DNA of 5,630 nucleotides. Source: an uncultured Thalassospira sp. Lineage in GTDB: Bacteria > Pseudomonadota > Alphaproteobacteria > Rhodospirillales_A > Thalassospiraceae. Both the position numbers and the translations under genes were made by a program. The stretch is from the NCBI GenBank assembly GCA_946885765.1, contig CAMPHD010000233.1, positions 1 through 5,630 on the forward strand, given 5' to 3'. This document shows positions 1 through 5,422 of the stretch, in pieces; within the stretch, counting starts at the first letter, position 1; each line of letters starts with the position of its first letter. The notes under the pieces were generated by a model. That model ran no database searches and had not been told where the DNA came from. It saw only the letters and a program-made list of their open reading frames with translations.

Positions 1-100
1 GGGCAATCACCTGCCCCTCCTCGATCTTAAGATCAATGCCTTTAAGGACTTCGAGCTCGCCAAAGCTTTTGTGGATAGCGTGCAGTTCAACGAGCGACAT
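1..100 (-). CDS. Amino-acid ABC transporter ATP-binding protein, N-terminal fragment
   Basis: Only the first 33 codons are present; the gene continues leftward out of the window. The visible peptide begins MSLVELHAIHKSFGELEVLK and continues with GIDLKIEEGQVIA. This is the typical first beta-sheet region of GlnQ/HisP-type ATPases, with the aromatic A-loop position (here F13) followed by the strand leading to Walker A, which would lie just past the edge. The protein would sit on the cytoplasmic face and power import by ATP hydrolysis. The ATG at 98-100 is preceded by AAGGA about 10 bases upstream, inside the last codons of the upstream permease, and the two genes overlap by 14 bp (87-100). This implies coupled translation within the transporter operon. 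The family call rests on the N-terminal motif plus context; the catalytic motifs cannot be seen. Confidence 0.88.
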   Translation of the reverse strand, partial: MSLVELHAIHKSFGELEVLKGIDLKIEEGQVIA

Positions 101-740
101 GACGAAGTTTTCCTTCCAGATGGCGGGCATAAAGCGAAAGCGGGAAACAGATCAGGAAATACATGACTGCCACACAGCCATAGACCGTAAAGGGCGCATA
201 GGTCGCATTGGTGATCATCGTACCGGCCTTGGTCAGTTCGACAAACCCGATGATCGAGGCAACCGCCGTCCCCTTGACCACCTGCACCGAAAAGCCGACC
301 GTCGGCGGCACCGCAATGCGAAGCGCCTGCGGCAGAATGATATAGCGCATCTGCTGGCGGAAATTCATGCCAAGGCTTGCCGATGCTTCCCATTGACCAA
401 GCCCGATGGATTCAACGCACCCCCGCCAGATTTCGGTCAGAAACGCACTGGTAAACAGCGTTAACCCCAGCATCGCCGCGATCCAGGGCGACACATCAAC
501 CCCGATCAGCGGCAGGCCGAAAAACACGATGAATAGCTGCATCAAAAGCGGCGTGCCCTGAAACAGTTCGACATAACCGCGCACCAATCGCATCACCCAC
601 GGATTGCCCGCGGTTTGAACCATCAAAAGCAAAAGTCCGACAATTCCTCCCAGCACAAACGCGGTAAGCGACAGCAACACCGTCCAGCGCGCTGCCAGCA
701 GCAGGTTATAGACAATATCCCAAAGGCTAAACTCAGACAT
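87..740 (-). CDS. Polar amino-acid ABC transporter permease (HisM/GlnP family), second permease
   Basis: This is a 217-residue inner-membrane permease of the HisMQ/GlnP family, the usual length. Hydrophobic segments lie near residues 10-42, 64-80, 87-102, 150-166 and 186-204. The family signature VELFQGTPLLMQLFIVFFGL starts at residue 57. The cytoplasmic EAA loop that docks on the ATPase is at 118-138 (EASASLGMNF, then YIILPQA), with the conserved Gly124 and Leu-Pro in place. The ATG at 738-740 is preferred over an in-frame TTG at 755 because it forms the overlap ATGTCTGA with the preceding permease gene; neither start has a strong ribosome-binding site, which fits translational coupling. It should pair with the neighbouring permease as a heterodimeric channel for a polar amino acid or related solute. 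The substrate cannot be read from the sequence. Confidence 0.93.
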   Translation of the reverse strand: MSEFSLWDIVYNLLLAARWTVLLSLTAFVLGGIVGLLLLMVQTAGNPWVMRLVRGYVELFQGTPLLMQLFIVFFGLPLIGVDVSPWIAAMLGLTLFTSAFLTEIWRGCVESIGLGQWEASASLGMNFRQQMRYIILPQALRIAVPPTVGFSVQVVKGTAVASIIGFVELTKAGTMITNATYAPFTVYGCVAVMYFLICFPLSLYARHLEGKLRHVAR

Positions 741-1404
741 GACTGCGCCGTTCAAACAGGAAGTTGCCGAAGATCTTCAAACCCCACCGCAGCAGAACCG
801 ACATCGCCAGATAAAGCGCTGTCGCCACGAAATAGACCTCAAAAGCGCGGAAATTGACGGCCTGGATATAGTTCGCCGCAAAGGTCAGTTCCTCGGCCGC
901 GATCTGCGAACAGACCGACGAGCCCAGCATGACGATCACGATCTGGCTTGAAAGAGCCGGCCAGATTTTCTTGAGCGCCGGACGGATAACGACATAGCGG
1001 AAAATCTGCACCCGGTTCATCGCAAGACTTTGGGCCGCCTCAATCTGCCCCTTGGGGATCGCAAGGATACCCGCCCGGATGATTTCCGTGGAATAGGCCC
1101 CAAGATTGACAATCATCGCCAGAACGGCGGCCTGAAATTCACTTAGCTTCACGCCAAGCGCCGGAAGCCCGAAAAAGATAAAGAACAACTGCACCAGAAA
1201 CGGCGTATTGCGGATCAGTTCCACATATATGCCGACGATTTGGCTGATGACGGGGGCACGCGATGCACGTGCCCACGCCCCCAAAGTTCCCAGACTGACG
1301 CCAACCACAGCCCCGATGACGGTCAGTTCGGTTGTCAGGACAACCCCGTCAAGCAGCAATTCCCAATGGGGAACGATTGCACCGAAATCGAATTTATAAG
1401 CCAT
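733..1404 (-). CDS. Polar amino-acid ABC transporter permease (HisQ/GlnP family), first permease
   Basis: This 223-residue inner-membrane permease is homologous to its downstream neighbour. The family signature VELIRNTPFLVQLFFIFFGL spans 61-80, with membrane segments near 20-42, 64-80, 91-107, 152-170 and 190-207. The EAA loop begins EAAQSLAMNR at residue 122 and ends VVIRPA. It keeps the EAA triplet but has Ala128 where Gly is usual and Arg-Pro where Leu-Pro is usual, so it is a degenerate version of the ATPase-docking loop. The ATG at 1402-1404 is chosen; a TTG three codons upstream (1413) is possible, and neither has a clear Shine-Dalgarno sequence. The gene lies 52 bp after the binding-protein stop, with no obvious terminator between, and overlaps the next permease by 8 bp. 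It likely forms a heterodimer with that permease. Confidence 0.93.
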   Translation of the reverse strand: MAYKFDFGAIVPHWELLLDGVVLTTELTVIGAVVGVSLGTLGAWARASRAPVISQIVGIYVELIRNTPFLVQLFFIFFGLPALGVKLSEFQAAVLAMIVNLGAYSTEIIRAGILAIPKGQIEAAQSLAMNRVQIFRYVVIRPALKKIWPALSSQIVIVMLGSSVCSQIAAEELTFAANYIQAVNFRAFEVYFVATALYLAMSVLLRWGLKIFGNFLFERRSHV

Positions 1405-1456
1405 TGAAACCAAGCAATCCGGTCAGTGGTGAAGCCATCAGGCAATCAAGTCAGGA

Positions 1457-2239
1457 TCAGAGCTTTTCCGGCAACGGAATGCCAAGCCACTTTTCGGCAA
1501 TCGCGTTCAGACGGCCATCGGAAATCGATGCCGCAATGATCTCGTTGACCTTGGCTTTGAATGCGTCCTCTTCCTTGTTCAACCCGACATAGCAGGGCGA
1601 GTTTTTGATCAGGAATTTCGGTTCCGGCTTGCGCGGCGGGTTGCGTTCGATGATGGCTGCTGCCGTAACGTTACCCGTCGCAATCAGGTCAACCTGACCC
1701 GAAAGGAAGGCCGAAATCGTCCCGTTATTATCTTCGTATCGTTTGATTTCCAGATCAGCCGGGGCGATCTTGGTCAGTTCAAGATCTTCAATCGCGCCGC
1801 GCGTCACACCAACCGAATGCCCTGCAAGGTCTTCGGCACCCTTGACCGCAATATCAGCCGGGCCAAAAACGCCGTTATAGAACGGTGCATAAGGATCGGT
1901 GAAATCAATCACCTTTTCACGGTCCGGATTTTTGCCAAGGCTCGAAATCACCAGATCGACCTTGCCGGTAGTCAGATACGGGATGCGGTTGCTTGACGCG
2001 ACCGGCACCAGTTCAAGTTTGACGCCAAGGTCGCTTGCGATCAGGGCGGCCATATCAATGTCATAGCCCTTGGGCTGCATGTCGGTGCCAACGCTTCCGA
2101 ACGGCGGAAAGTCCTGCGGCACGGCGACTTTCAGAACGCCTGCTTCCTTGATGGTATCAAGCGCGCCTGCCGATGCACCGGCCAGCGGGGCCGCAATCAT
2201 GGCAATCGCGGCGATGGTTGATTTCAGAAATTTGTTCAT
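1457..2239 (-). CDS. Periplasmic amino-acid-binding protein (ABC solute-binding family 3)
   Basis: This is a 260-residue secreted binding protein that delivers ligand to the two permeases. Residues 1-24 form a Sec signal peptide: Lys at 3 and 6, a hydrophobic core, and a likely cut after ALAGASA-type residues near 24. There is no lipobox cysteine, so it should be soluble in the periplasm. Family 3 landmarks follow in order: GVLKVAV (34-40), the aromatic pocket motif FPPFG (44-48), GYDIDMA (58-64), NRIPYLTTGKVDLV (84-97), DREKVIDFTDPY (106-117) with Arg107 as the probable ligand-carboxylate contact, GQVDLIATGN (181-190) and the C-terminal WLG (251-253). The Asp usually seen after the GxVD strand is replaced by Gly-Asn. 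Start: ATG with AGAGG a few bases upstream. It is the first gene of the operon and faces a divergent GntR regulator. Ligand unassigned. Confidence 0.95.
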   Translation of the reverse strand: MNKFLKSTIAAIAMIAAPLAGASAGALDTIKEAGVLKVAVPQDFPPFGSVGTDMQPKGYDIDMAALIASDLGVKLELVPVASSNRIPYLTTGKVDLVISSLGKNPDREKVIDFTDPYAPFYNGVFGPADIAVKGAEDLAGHSVGVTRGAIEDLELTKIAPADLEIKRYEDNNGTISAFLSGQVDLIATGNVTAAAIIERNPPRKPEPKFLIKNSPCYVGLNKEEDAFKAKVNEIIAASISDGRLNAIAEKWLGIPLPEKL

Positions 2240-2284
2240 TTGCCTCTACCCGTATGAAAGTGGATTATTCGACTTATTTTTAAT

Positions 2285-2314
2285 CTGCATAAAATAACTG
2301 CATAAAATTTATGC
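2285..2314. repeat. Three GCATAAA half-sites (direct repeat plus palindrome)
   Basis: CTGCATAAAAT occurs twice with a 13-bp period (2285-2295 and 2298-2308). The second copy is also the left arm of a perfect 15-bp palindrome, GCATAAAATTTATGC (2300-2314), centred on A2307. The cluster lies 46-75 bp upstream of the binding-protein start, within reach of that gene's promoter. Arrays of direct and inverted half-sites are common binding sites for dimeric regulators. No regulator can be named from the motif, and it does not resemble the GGT-N3-ACC element near the gntR gene. AT-rich chance repetition is possible, but an 11-bp exact repeat plus a perfect palindrome makes it less likely. Confidence 0.55.
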
Positions 2315-2331
2315 TATTGTCCATGGGTAAA

Positions 2332-2356
2332 TTTCGCACTTGCGAAAAATCGCAAG
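2332..2356. repeat. Two overlapping perfect inverted repeats sharing a central arm
   Basis: TTTCGCA (2332-2338) pairs with TGCGAAA (2341-2347) across a 2-bp centre. The same middle stretch, read as CTTGCGA (2339-2345), pairs with TCGCAAG (2350-2356) across AAAA. The middle arm can thus pair with either side but not both at once. As DNA this is a TCGCA/TGCGA/TCGCA array suitable for cooperative binding of dimers. As RNA it would give alternative hairpins of 7 bp each, though the leftward and rightward transcripts may not include it. It lies midway between the divergent genes. Confidence 0.55.
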
Positions 2357-2415
2357 CTGATTAAAGCTATAACGCTTAAATATATTGGATTTTCGCGTTG
2401 GATAAATTCTGGCAC

Positions 2416-2432
2416 AACTGGTCAGACCAGTT
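2416..2432. promoter_or_regulatory. Probable GntR/FadR-type operator
   Basis: AACTGGTCAGACCAGTT is a perfect 17-bp palindrome with 8-bp arms around a central A. Its core, GGT-CAG-ACC, matches the GT-N3-AC pattern recognised by FadR-subfamily GntR regulators such as PdhR and LldR. It ends 11 bp before the start codon of the FCD-type regulator encoded immediately downstream, so negative autoregulation is the natural reading. Binding here could also affect the divergent transporter promoter. The symmetry and core are seen directly; the assignment to this regulator is inferred from family and position. Confidence 0.8.
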
Positions 2433-2443
2433 ATGGAAAATGC

Positions 2444-3121
2444 ATGTCACGCATTGAAACCGCCCCGGAACGCGCCGCACGCGCCATTCGCAACCTGATT
2501 AAAAGCAACGGCTTAGGCCCCGGCGACTCTTTACCGGCCCAGCGTGAGTTGGCCGCCACCCTTGGCATCAGCCGCGCCAGCCTGCGCGAGGCACTGGCAA
2601 CACTTGAAGCCATGGGACTGATCCGGGTCCAGGCTGGCAAGGGCGCTTATGTCGCCGATCCGCATGACGGATTGCCGCGCGATGACAATCAGAAACGTCA
2701 GGCCGCACAGGTCTATCAGTTCCGCCTTGCGATAGAACCCTATGTTGCAGGCCTCGCCGCACAGGCCCGCACCCGTGATCATCTGATCGCTCTTCAACGC
2801 AGCATTGATGACATGCAGGCCGCGTTCGAAACCGACGATCTGATCACCGCGGCCAATGCCGATACCGAATTTCATGAAATCCTGCTTTCCGCATCAGGCA
2901 ATCCGCTATTTGCCGCCGCAATCTTCCCAACGGCACAAACCATCCATGAAAACCAGATGTTGCCCTTTACCAATGCCGCCGCGATCAAGGCCCCGCTTCG
3001 TGAACACGAACAGATCCTGCGCTATGTGCGTGATCGCAATCCATCGGGCGCACGCGATGCCATGCATTTCCATGTGCTAAGCGCGGCGACCCGGGCCAAT
3101 ATCGCCTTCCTGCGCCCCTAA
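2444..3121 (+). CDS. GntR-family transcriptional regulator, FadR subfamily with FCD ligand domain
   Basis: This is a 225-residue cytoplasmic DNA-binding regulator of typical FadR/FCD length. Residues 8-72 form the winged helix-turn-helix: LPAQRELAATLGISRASLRE at 30-49 is the GntR signature, and GLIRVQAGKGAYV at 58-70 is the wing. Residues 86-217 form the all-helical FCD effector domain. Asp140, His144, His188 and His210 reproduce the Asp-x3-His, His, His metal-site spacing known in this family, so a divalent metal probably holds a carboxylate-bearing effector. The ATG at 2444 is the only in-frame start that includes the whole domain; nearby ATGs at 2433 and 2440 are out of frame, and GGAAAA upstream is a weak ribosome-binding site. 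It is divergent from a polar amino-acid transporter, suggesting that it controls that operon and itself. The effector is unknown. Confidence 0.93.
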   Translation: MSRIETAPERAARAIRNLIKSNGLGPGDSLPAQRELAATLGISRASLREALATLEAMGLIRVQAGKGAYVADPHDGLPRDDNQKRQAAQVYQFRLAIEPYVAGLAAQARTRDHLIALQRSIDDMQAAFETDDLITAANADTEFHEILLSASGNPLFAAAIFPTAQTIHENQMLPFTNAAAIKAPLREHEQILRYVRDRNPSGARDAMHFHVLSAATRANIAFLRP

Positions 3122-3134
3122 GGCATAAGCCTTA
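3119..3134. repeat. Small perfect inverted repeat overlapping the gntR stop codon
   Basis: TAAGGC (3119-3124) and GCCTTA (3129-3134) are exact inverted arms around ATAA; the left arm begins with the regulator's TAA stop. It is followed by a run of eight A residues and ACACACACAG, so it is not a classical plus-strand terminator. It may be a 3'-end stabilising hairpin ahead of the stronger terminator at 3159-3190, or chance. Confidence 0.4.
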
Positions 3135-3158
3135 AAAAAAACACACACAGACAAAACA

Positions 3159-3190
3159 AAACCCCCACCCGGTTGCCCGGATGGGGGTTT
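3159..3190. terminator. Bidirectional intrinsic terminator between gntR and the cold-shock gene
   Basis: AAACCCCCA (3159-3167) pairs perfectly with TGGGGGTTT (3182-3190). An inner CCGG/CCGG stem closes a TTGC loop, with a single C/A mismatch between the two stems. On the minus strand the stem is followed by TTTTGTTTTG, a good U-rich tail ending the cold-shock transcript. On the plus strand it ends in GGGGGTTT, a shorter tail that can serve the regulator gene. The two genes converge on it, which supports the bidirectional role. Confidence 0.88.
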
Positions 3191-3227
3191 CGCAAATCAG
3201 CGCCTTCGCAAGCGAAGGCAAACCGAA

Positions 3228-3437
3228 TTAGGCAGCGGTCAGATCGTCAGCCGAAACGCGACCCGAACGTGAGTCGGTGCGCAGTTCGTAGTTGATCTTG
3301 TCGCCTTCCTGCGGGTGGTTCATACCAGCGCGTTCAACGGCGCTGATGTGCAGGAATACGTCATTTCCGCCTTCGTCCGGCTGAATGAAACCAAAGCCTT
3401 TGGTTGCGTTGAACCATTTAACGGTACCAGTTGCCAT
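3228..3437 (-). CDS. Cold-shock protein, CspA family
   Basis: This is a 69-residue single-domain cold-shock protein, the standard length, which binds single-stranded RNA or DNA and melts RNA secondary structure in the cytoplasm. The five-strand OB fold is evident: GTVKWFNATKGFGFI at 4-18 contains RNP1 (KGFGFI), and DVFLHI at 26-31 is RNP2, with Trp8, Phe15, Phe17, Phe28 and His30 as the nucleic-acid-stacking surface. The C-terminal strand is GRVSADDLTAA. The ATG at 3435-3437 is chosen over longer in-frame extensions because MATGTVKWFN is the canonical start and AGGAG sits 8 bases upstream. The gene follows the DEAD-box helicase on the same strand after 77 bp and ends at the bidirectional terminator. 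It may be co-transcribed with the helicase or have its own promoter; none was recognised. Cold induction cannot be confirmed from sequence. Confidence 0.96.
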   Translation of the reverse strand: MATGTVKWFNATKGFGFIQPDEGGNDVFLHISAVERAGMNHPQEGDKINYELRTDSRSGRVSADDLTAA

Positions 3438-3445
3438 CTTTAAAT

Positions 3446-3452
3446 CTCCTTT
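3446..3452 (-). promoter_or_regulatory. Strong ribosome-binding site of the cold-shock gene
   Basis: The minus strand reads AAAGGAG at this position, 8 bases before the ATG at 3437. It is the best Shine-Dalgarno sequence in the window. It settles the short 69-residue start and argues against the upstream in-frame GTG/TTG-like extensions, which would run through the stem-loop at 3473-3495. Confidence 0.85.
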
Positions 3453-3472
3453 AGAGTGTCGATTGGCGTTAC

Positions 3473-3495
3473 GGTGCATCCCGCGTGGATGCACC
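3473..3495. repeat. Perfect stem-loop in the helicase-csp gap
   Basis: GGTGCATCC (3473-3481) and GGATGCACC (3487-3495) are perfect 9-bp inverted arms separated by a 5-base loop. It begins 20 bp after the helicase stop and ends about 20 bases before the csp ribosome-binding site. There is no T-run after it on the minus strand, so it is not a standard intrinsic terminator. It may be a processing or stability element in a joint helicase-csp mRNA, part of the csp 5' leader, or a DNA operator. The stem itself is certain; its role is not. Confidence 0.65.
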
Positions 3496-3515
3496 AATCA
3501 GTTTGGAAAGCTGCC

Positions 3516-5330
3516 TCAGGCGGTTTCGCGCCTGCTGCGGTTTCCGGAATTGTTTTCAGAACGGCGTTCGCCATTCGGGCGTGCGCCCGGACGACCACCG
3601 GCTGGCTTGCCGGGGCGCGCGCGACCCGGACGTGCGTTGCGGGCTGCCGGTTTGCCGGACTGACCCGGTTTACCATTTGCAGTCGCATTGTTGCCGGTTG
3701 TGCGGCGCTCGTCCGAGCTGCCAAGGAATGAAAGGTTCGATGCAATGCGGTTGTCACCGCCGCCCGTCCCGTTCGAAGTCACCTTTTTCGGTGTCCGAAC
3801 CCGGTTATCGCCATTGGCGCTACGGGCATCGCGGTTATCACGACCGTCACGGCGGGCACCTTCGCGGGCCTGCGGACGGGCCGCGGCGCGATCAGAACGC
3901 TCGTTGTTGCGATCATTGCGTTCGTTACGATCCGCACCCGCTTTGATACCGCCCTTGTAACGCCCGGAATTTTCCGAACCGCTGGCAACATCGCGCGTGG
4001 TTTCTTCGGTGCGACGACGATCATTGTTCCGGTCATTGCGATCATTACGACCACGGGCATCATTGCGCCCCTGACCATTACGACCACCGGCACCCGGACG
4101 ACCACCGCCATTCCGGCCGCGCCCATTGCCATTGCTGGCACGGCGTTCCGGATTTGCATCGCGCTCGGCCTTCGAAATCGCGTCCTGCTCGGCGGCTGCC
4201 TTGGCATCGCGGCGATCAATTACCGGGATCGACTGACGGGTGGTTTTTTCGATATCACGCAAAAGACCGCGTTCTTCCTCGTCACAGAATGCAATCGCCG
4301 AACCGCTGGCACCACCGCGGGCAGTACGACCGATACGGTGCACGTAGCTTTCCGGGACATTCGGAAGTTCGAAATTCACAACATGGGTCACACCATCGAC
4401 ATCAATACCGCGCGCGGCAATGTCGGTTGCGACCAGAACGCCGATCTGACCATCCTTAAACGCATTCAATGCACGTTCACGCTGATTCTGGCTTTTATTG
4501 CCATGAATCGCGGCAGCACTGATTTTGCAGCTTTCAAGATGACGCGCCACACGGTCCGCCCCGCGCTTGGTGCGGGTGAAAACGAGGGTACGCTTGAAAA
4601 GCGGGTTATCAAGCAATTCCGCCAGAAGCTGACGCTTGCGGTTTTTCTCGATCATATAGACCGACTGCTCGACACGTTCCTGGGTCGTGGCAACCGGGGT
4701 CACCGAAACCTTGACCGGATCGGAAAGCATATCACCGGCAAGCTGACCGATCTGGGTCGGCATGGTGGCAGAAAAGAACAGGTTCTGACGATCACGCGGC
4801 AACATCTTGATGATGCGCTTGATCGGCGGCAGGAAGCCAAGATCAAGCATGTGATCGGCTTCGTCGAGCACGACGACATCAACATTGTTCAGCTTGAGCT
4901 TGCCGGCATCAATGTGATCAAGCAAACGCCCCGGTGTTGCGACAAGAACGTCAACACCCGGCGTAATCGCCTTGATCTGCGGGCCATGGGCAACACCGCC
5001 AACAACAACGGCAACAGAAACATTCATGAAGCGGCCATAGGCACGGAAGCTGTCGCCAATCTGGGCGGCCAGTTCACGCGTCGGCGCAAGCACAAGCACA
5101 CGGCACGATTTCGCCGGGGTGCGGGTTTCGTTTTTGGAAAGACGGTCAAGGATCGGCAGCGCAAAAGCAGCAGTCTTGCCAGTGCCGGTCTGTGCTATCC
5201 CCAGAAGGTCTTTGCCTTCGAGGAGAGATGGGATGGCCTGTGCCTGGATCGGCGTGGGCACATCATACCCTTCATGCTTGAGAGCGCGAAGGACGGGCTC
5301 GGCCAGGCCGAGATCCGAAAACTGGGTCAA
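3516..5330 (-). CDS. DEAD-box ATP-dependent RNA helicase, RhlE-like, with long disordered Arg/Asn/Gly tail
   Basis: This is a 604-residue RNA helicase that unwinds RNA duplexes using ATP. All family motifs are present in order: Phe4 plus Q motif GYDVPTPIQ (21-29), motif I AQTGTGKT (46-53), Ia PTRELA (83-88), GG (111-112), Ib TPGR (132-135), II DEAD (156-159), III SAT (187-189), IV LVFTRTK (249-255), V ATDIAARGID (301-310) and VI HRIGRTAR (331-338). The RecA-like core ends near 375. The remaining 230 residues are low-complexity, rich in Arg, Asn, Asp and Gly, probably disordered and RNA-binding; this tail makes the protein longer than E. coli RhlE. The start is TTG at 5328-5330, giving MTQFSDLGL, the conserved RhlE-type N-terminus. 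No ATG lies between it and the in-frame stop at 5394-5396, and AAGAGA sits about 9 bases upstream. A cold-shock gene follows downstream. RhlE versus DeaD/CsdA naming is by core similarity only. Confidence 0.95.
   Translation of the reverse strand: MTQFSDLGLAEPVLRALKHEGYDVPTPIQAQAIPSLLEGKDLLGIAQTGTGKTAAFALPILDRLSKNETRTPAKSCRVLVLAPTRELAAQIGDSFRAYGRFMNVSVAVVVGGVAHGPQIKAITPGVDVLVATPGRLLDHIDAGKLKLNNVDVVVLDEADHMLDLGFLPPIKRIIKMLPRDRQNLFFSATMPTQIGQLAGDMLSDPVKVSVTPVATTQERVEQSVYMIEKNRKRQLLAELLDNPLFKRTLVFTRTKRGADRVARHLESCKISAAAIHGNKSQNQRERALNAFKDGQIGVLVATDIAARGIDVDGVTHVVNFELPNVPESYVHRIGRTARGGASGSAIAFCDEEERGLLRDIEKTTRQSIPVIDRRDAKAAAEQDAISKAERDANPERRASNGNGRGRNGGGRPGAGGRNGQGRNDARGRNDRNDRNNDRRRTEETTRDVASGSENSGRYKGGIKAGADRNERNDRNNERSDRAAARPQAREGARRDGRDNRDARSANGDNRVRTPKKVTSNGTGGGDNRIASNLSFLGSSDERRTTGNNATANGKPGQSGKPAARNARPGRARPGKPAGGRPGARPNGERRSENNSGNRSRRETA
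3901..4052 (-). repeat. Duplicated Arg-Asn-Asp repeat block in the helicase tail
   Basis: The DNA at 3901-3932 and 4021-4052 aligns without gaps at 26 of 32 positions. The copies encode similar peptides, RNERNDRNNER (around residues 468-478) and RNDRNDRNNDR (around 428-438). Several shorter RND/RNG units surround them. This points to growth of the tail by internal duplication and slippage, with mostly synonymous or conservative changes since. Confidence 0.6.
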
Positions 5331-5422
5331 ATAAAGGTATCTCTTGGTATTGTGGCAGCAGAGGGAAGGGAATCGACCCTTGAATGTATTACGTCAGCCC
5401 TGCGCCTTGCATATTCTTTCGG

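Larger units (their letters stand above)
2240..2443. promoter_or_regulatory. Divergent intergenic region between transporter operon and GntR regulator
   Basis: This 204-bp spacer must hold the promoters of both the leftward transporter operon and the rightward regulator gene. It is much more AT-rich than the flanking genes, and nearly half of it lies in repeated or symmetric elements, annotated separately. No convincing -35/-10 pair was found for either direction. Weak candidates are TGGACA on the minus strand (2318-2323), with no good -10 at normal spacing, and TATAAC or TATATT on the plus strand (2368-2373, 2381-2386), with no good -35. Promoter positions therefore remain open. Confidence 0.7.

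Noticed and set aside
36..464. 142-codon plus-strand frame opposite permease A
   Set aside because: It is a shadow of the permease and ATPase genes, whose EAA loop and signature motifs are clear on the minus strand.
3134..3160. A-rich and ACACACAC stretch as a simple repeat or phase-variation tract
   Set aside because: It is short, lies between convergent genes and outside any promoter; it is better explained as the U-rich tail of the minus-strand terminator plus spacer.
3228..3497. 89-residue version of the cold-shock protein
   Set aside because: The extra 20 residues run through the stem-loop and the Shine-Dalgarno sequence; MATGTVKWFN with AGGAG 8 bases upstream is clearly the true start.
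3485..3946. 153-codon plus-strand frame spanning the helicase 3' end and csp gap
   Set aside because: It is antisense to the helicase tail, has odd Cys/Arg/His-rich composition, and has no ribosome-binding site or family resemblance.
3779..4219. 146-codon minus-strand frame inside the helicase tail
   Set aside because: It is an alternative frame of the Arg/Asn/Gly repeat region; its composition (Met/Val/Ala/Arg) is a frame-shift echo of the repeats.
5366..5381. AAGGG-TCGATT-CCCTT on the minus strand, resembling a tRNA T-arm
   Set aside because: The loop has six rather than seven bases, and no matching acceptor, anticodon or D-arm lies upstream, so it is not a tRNA or tmRNA end.
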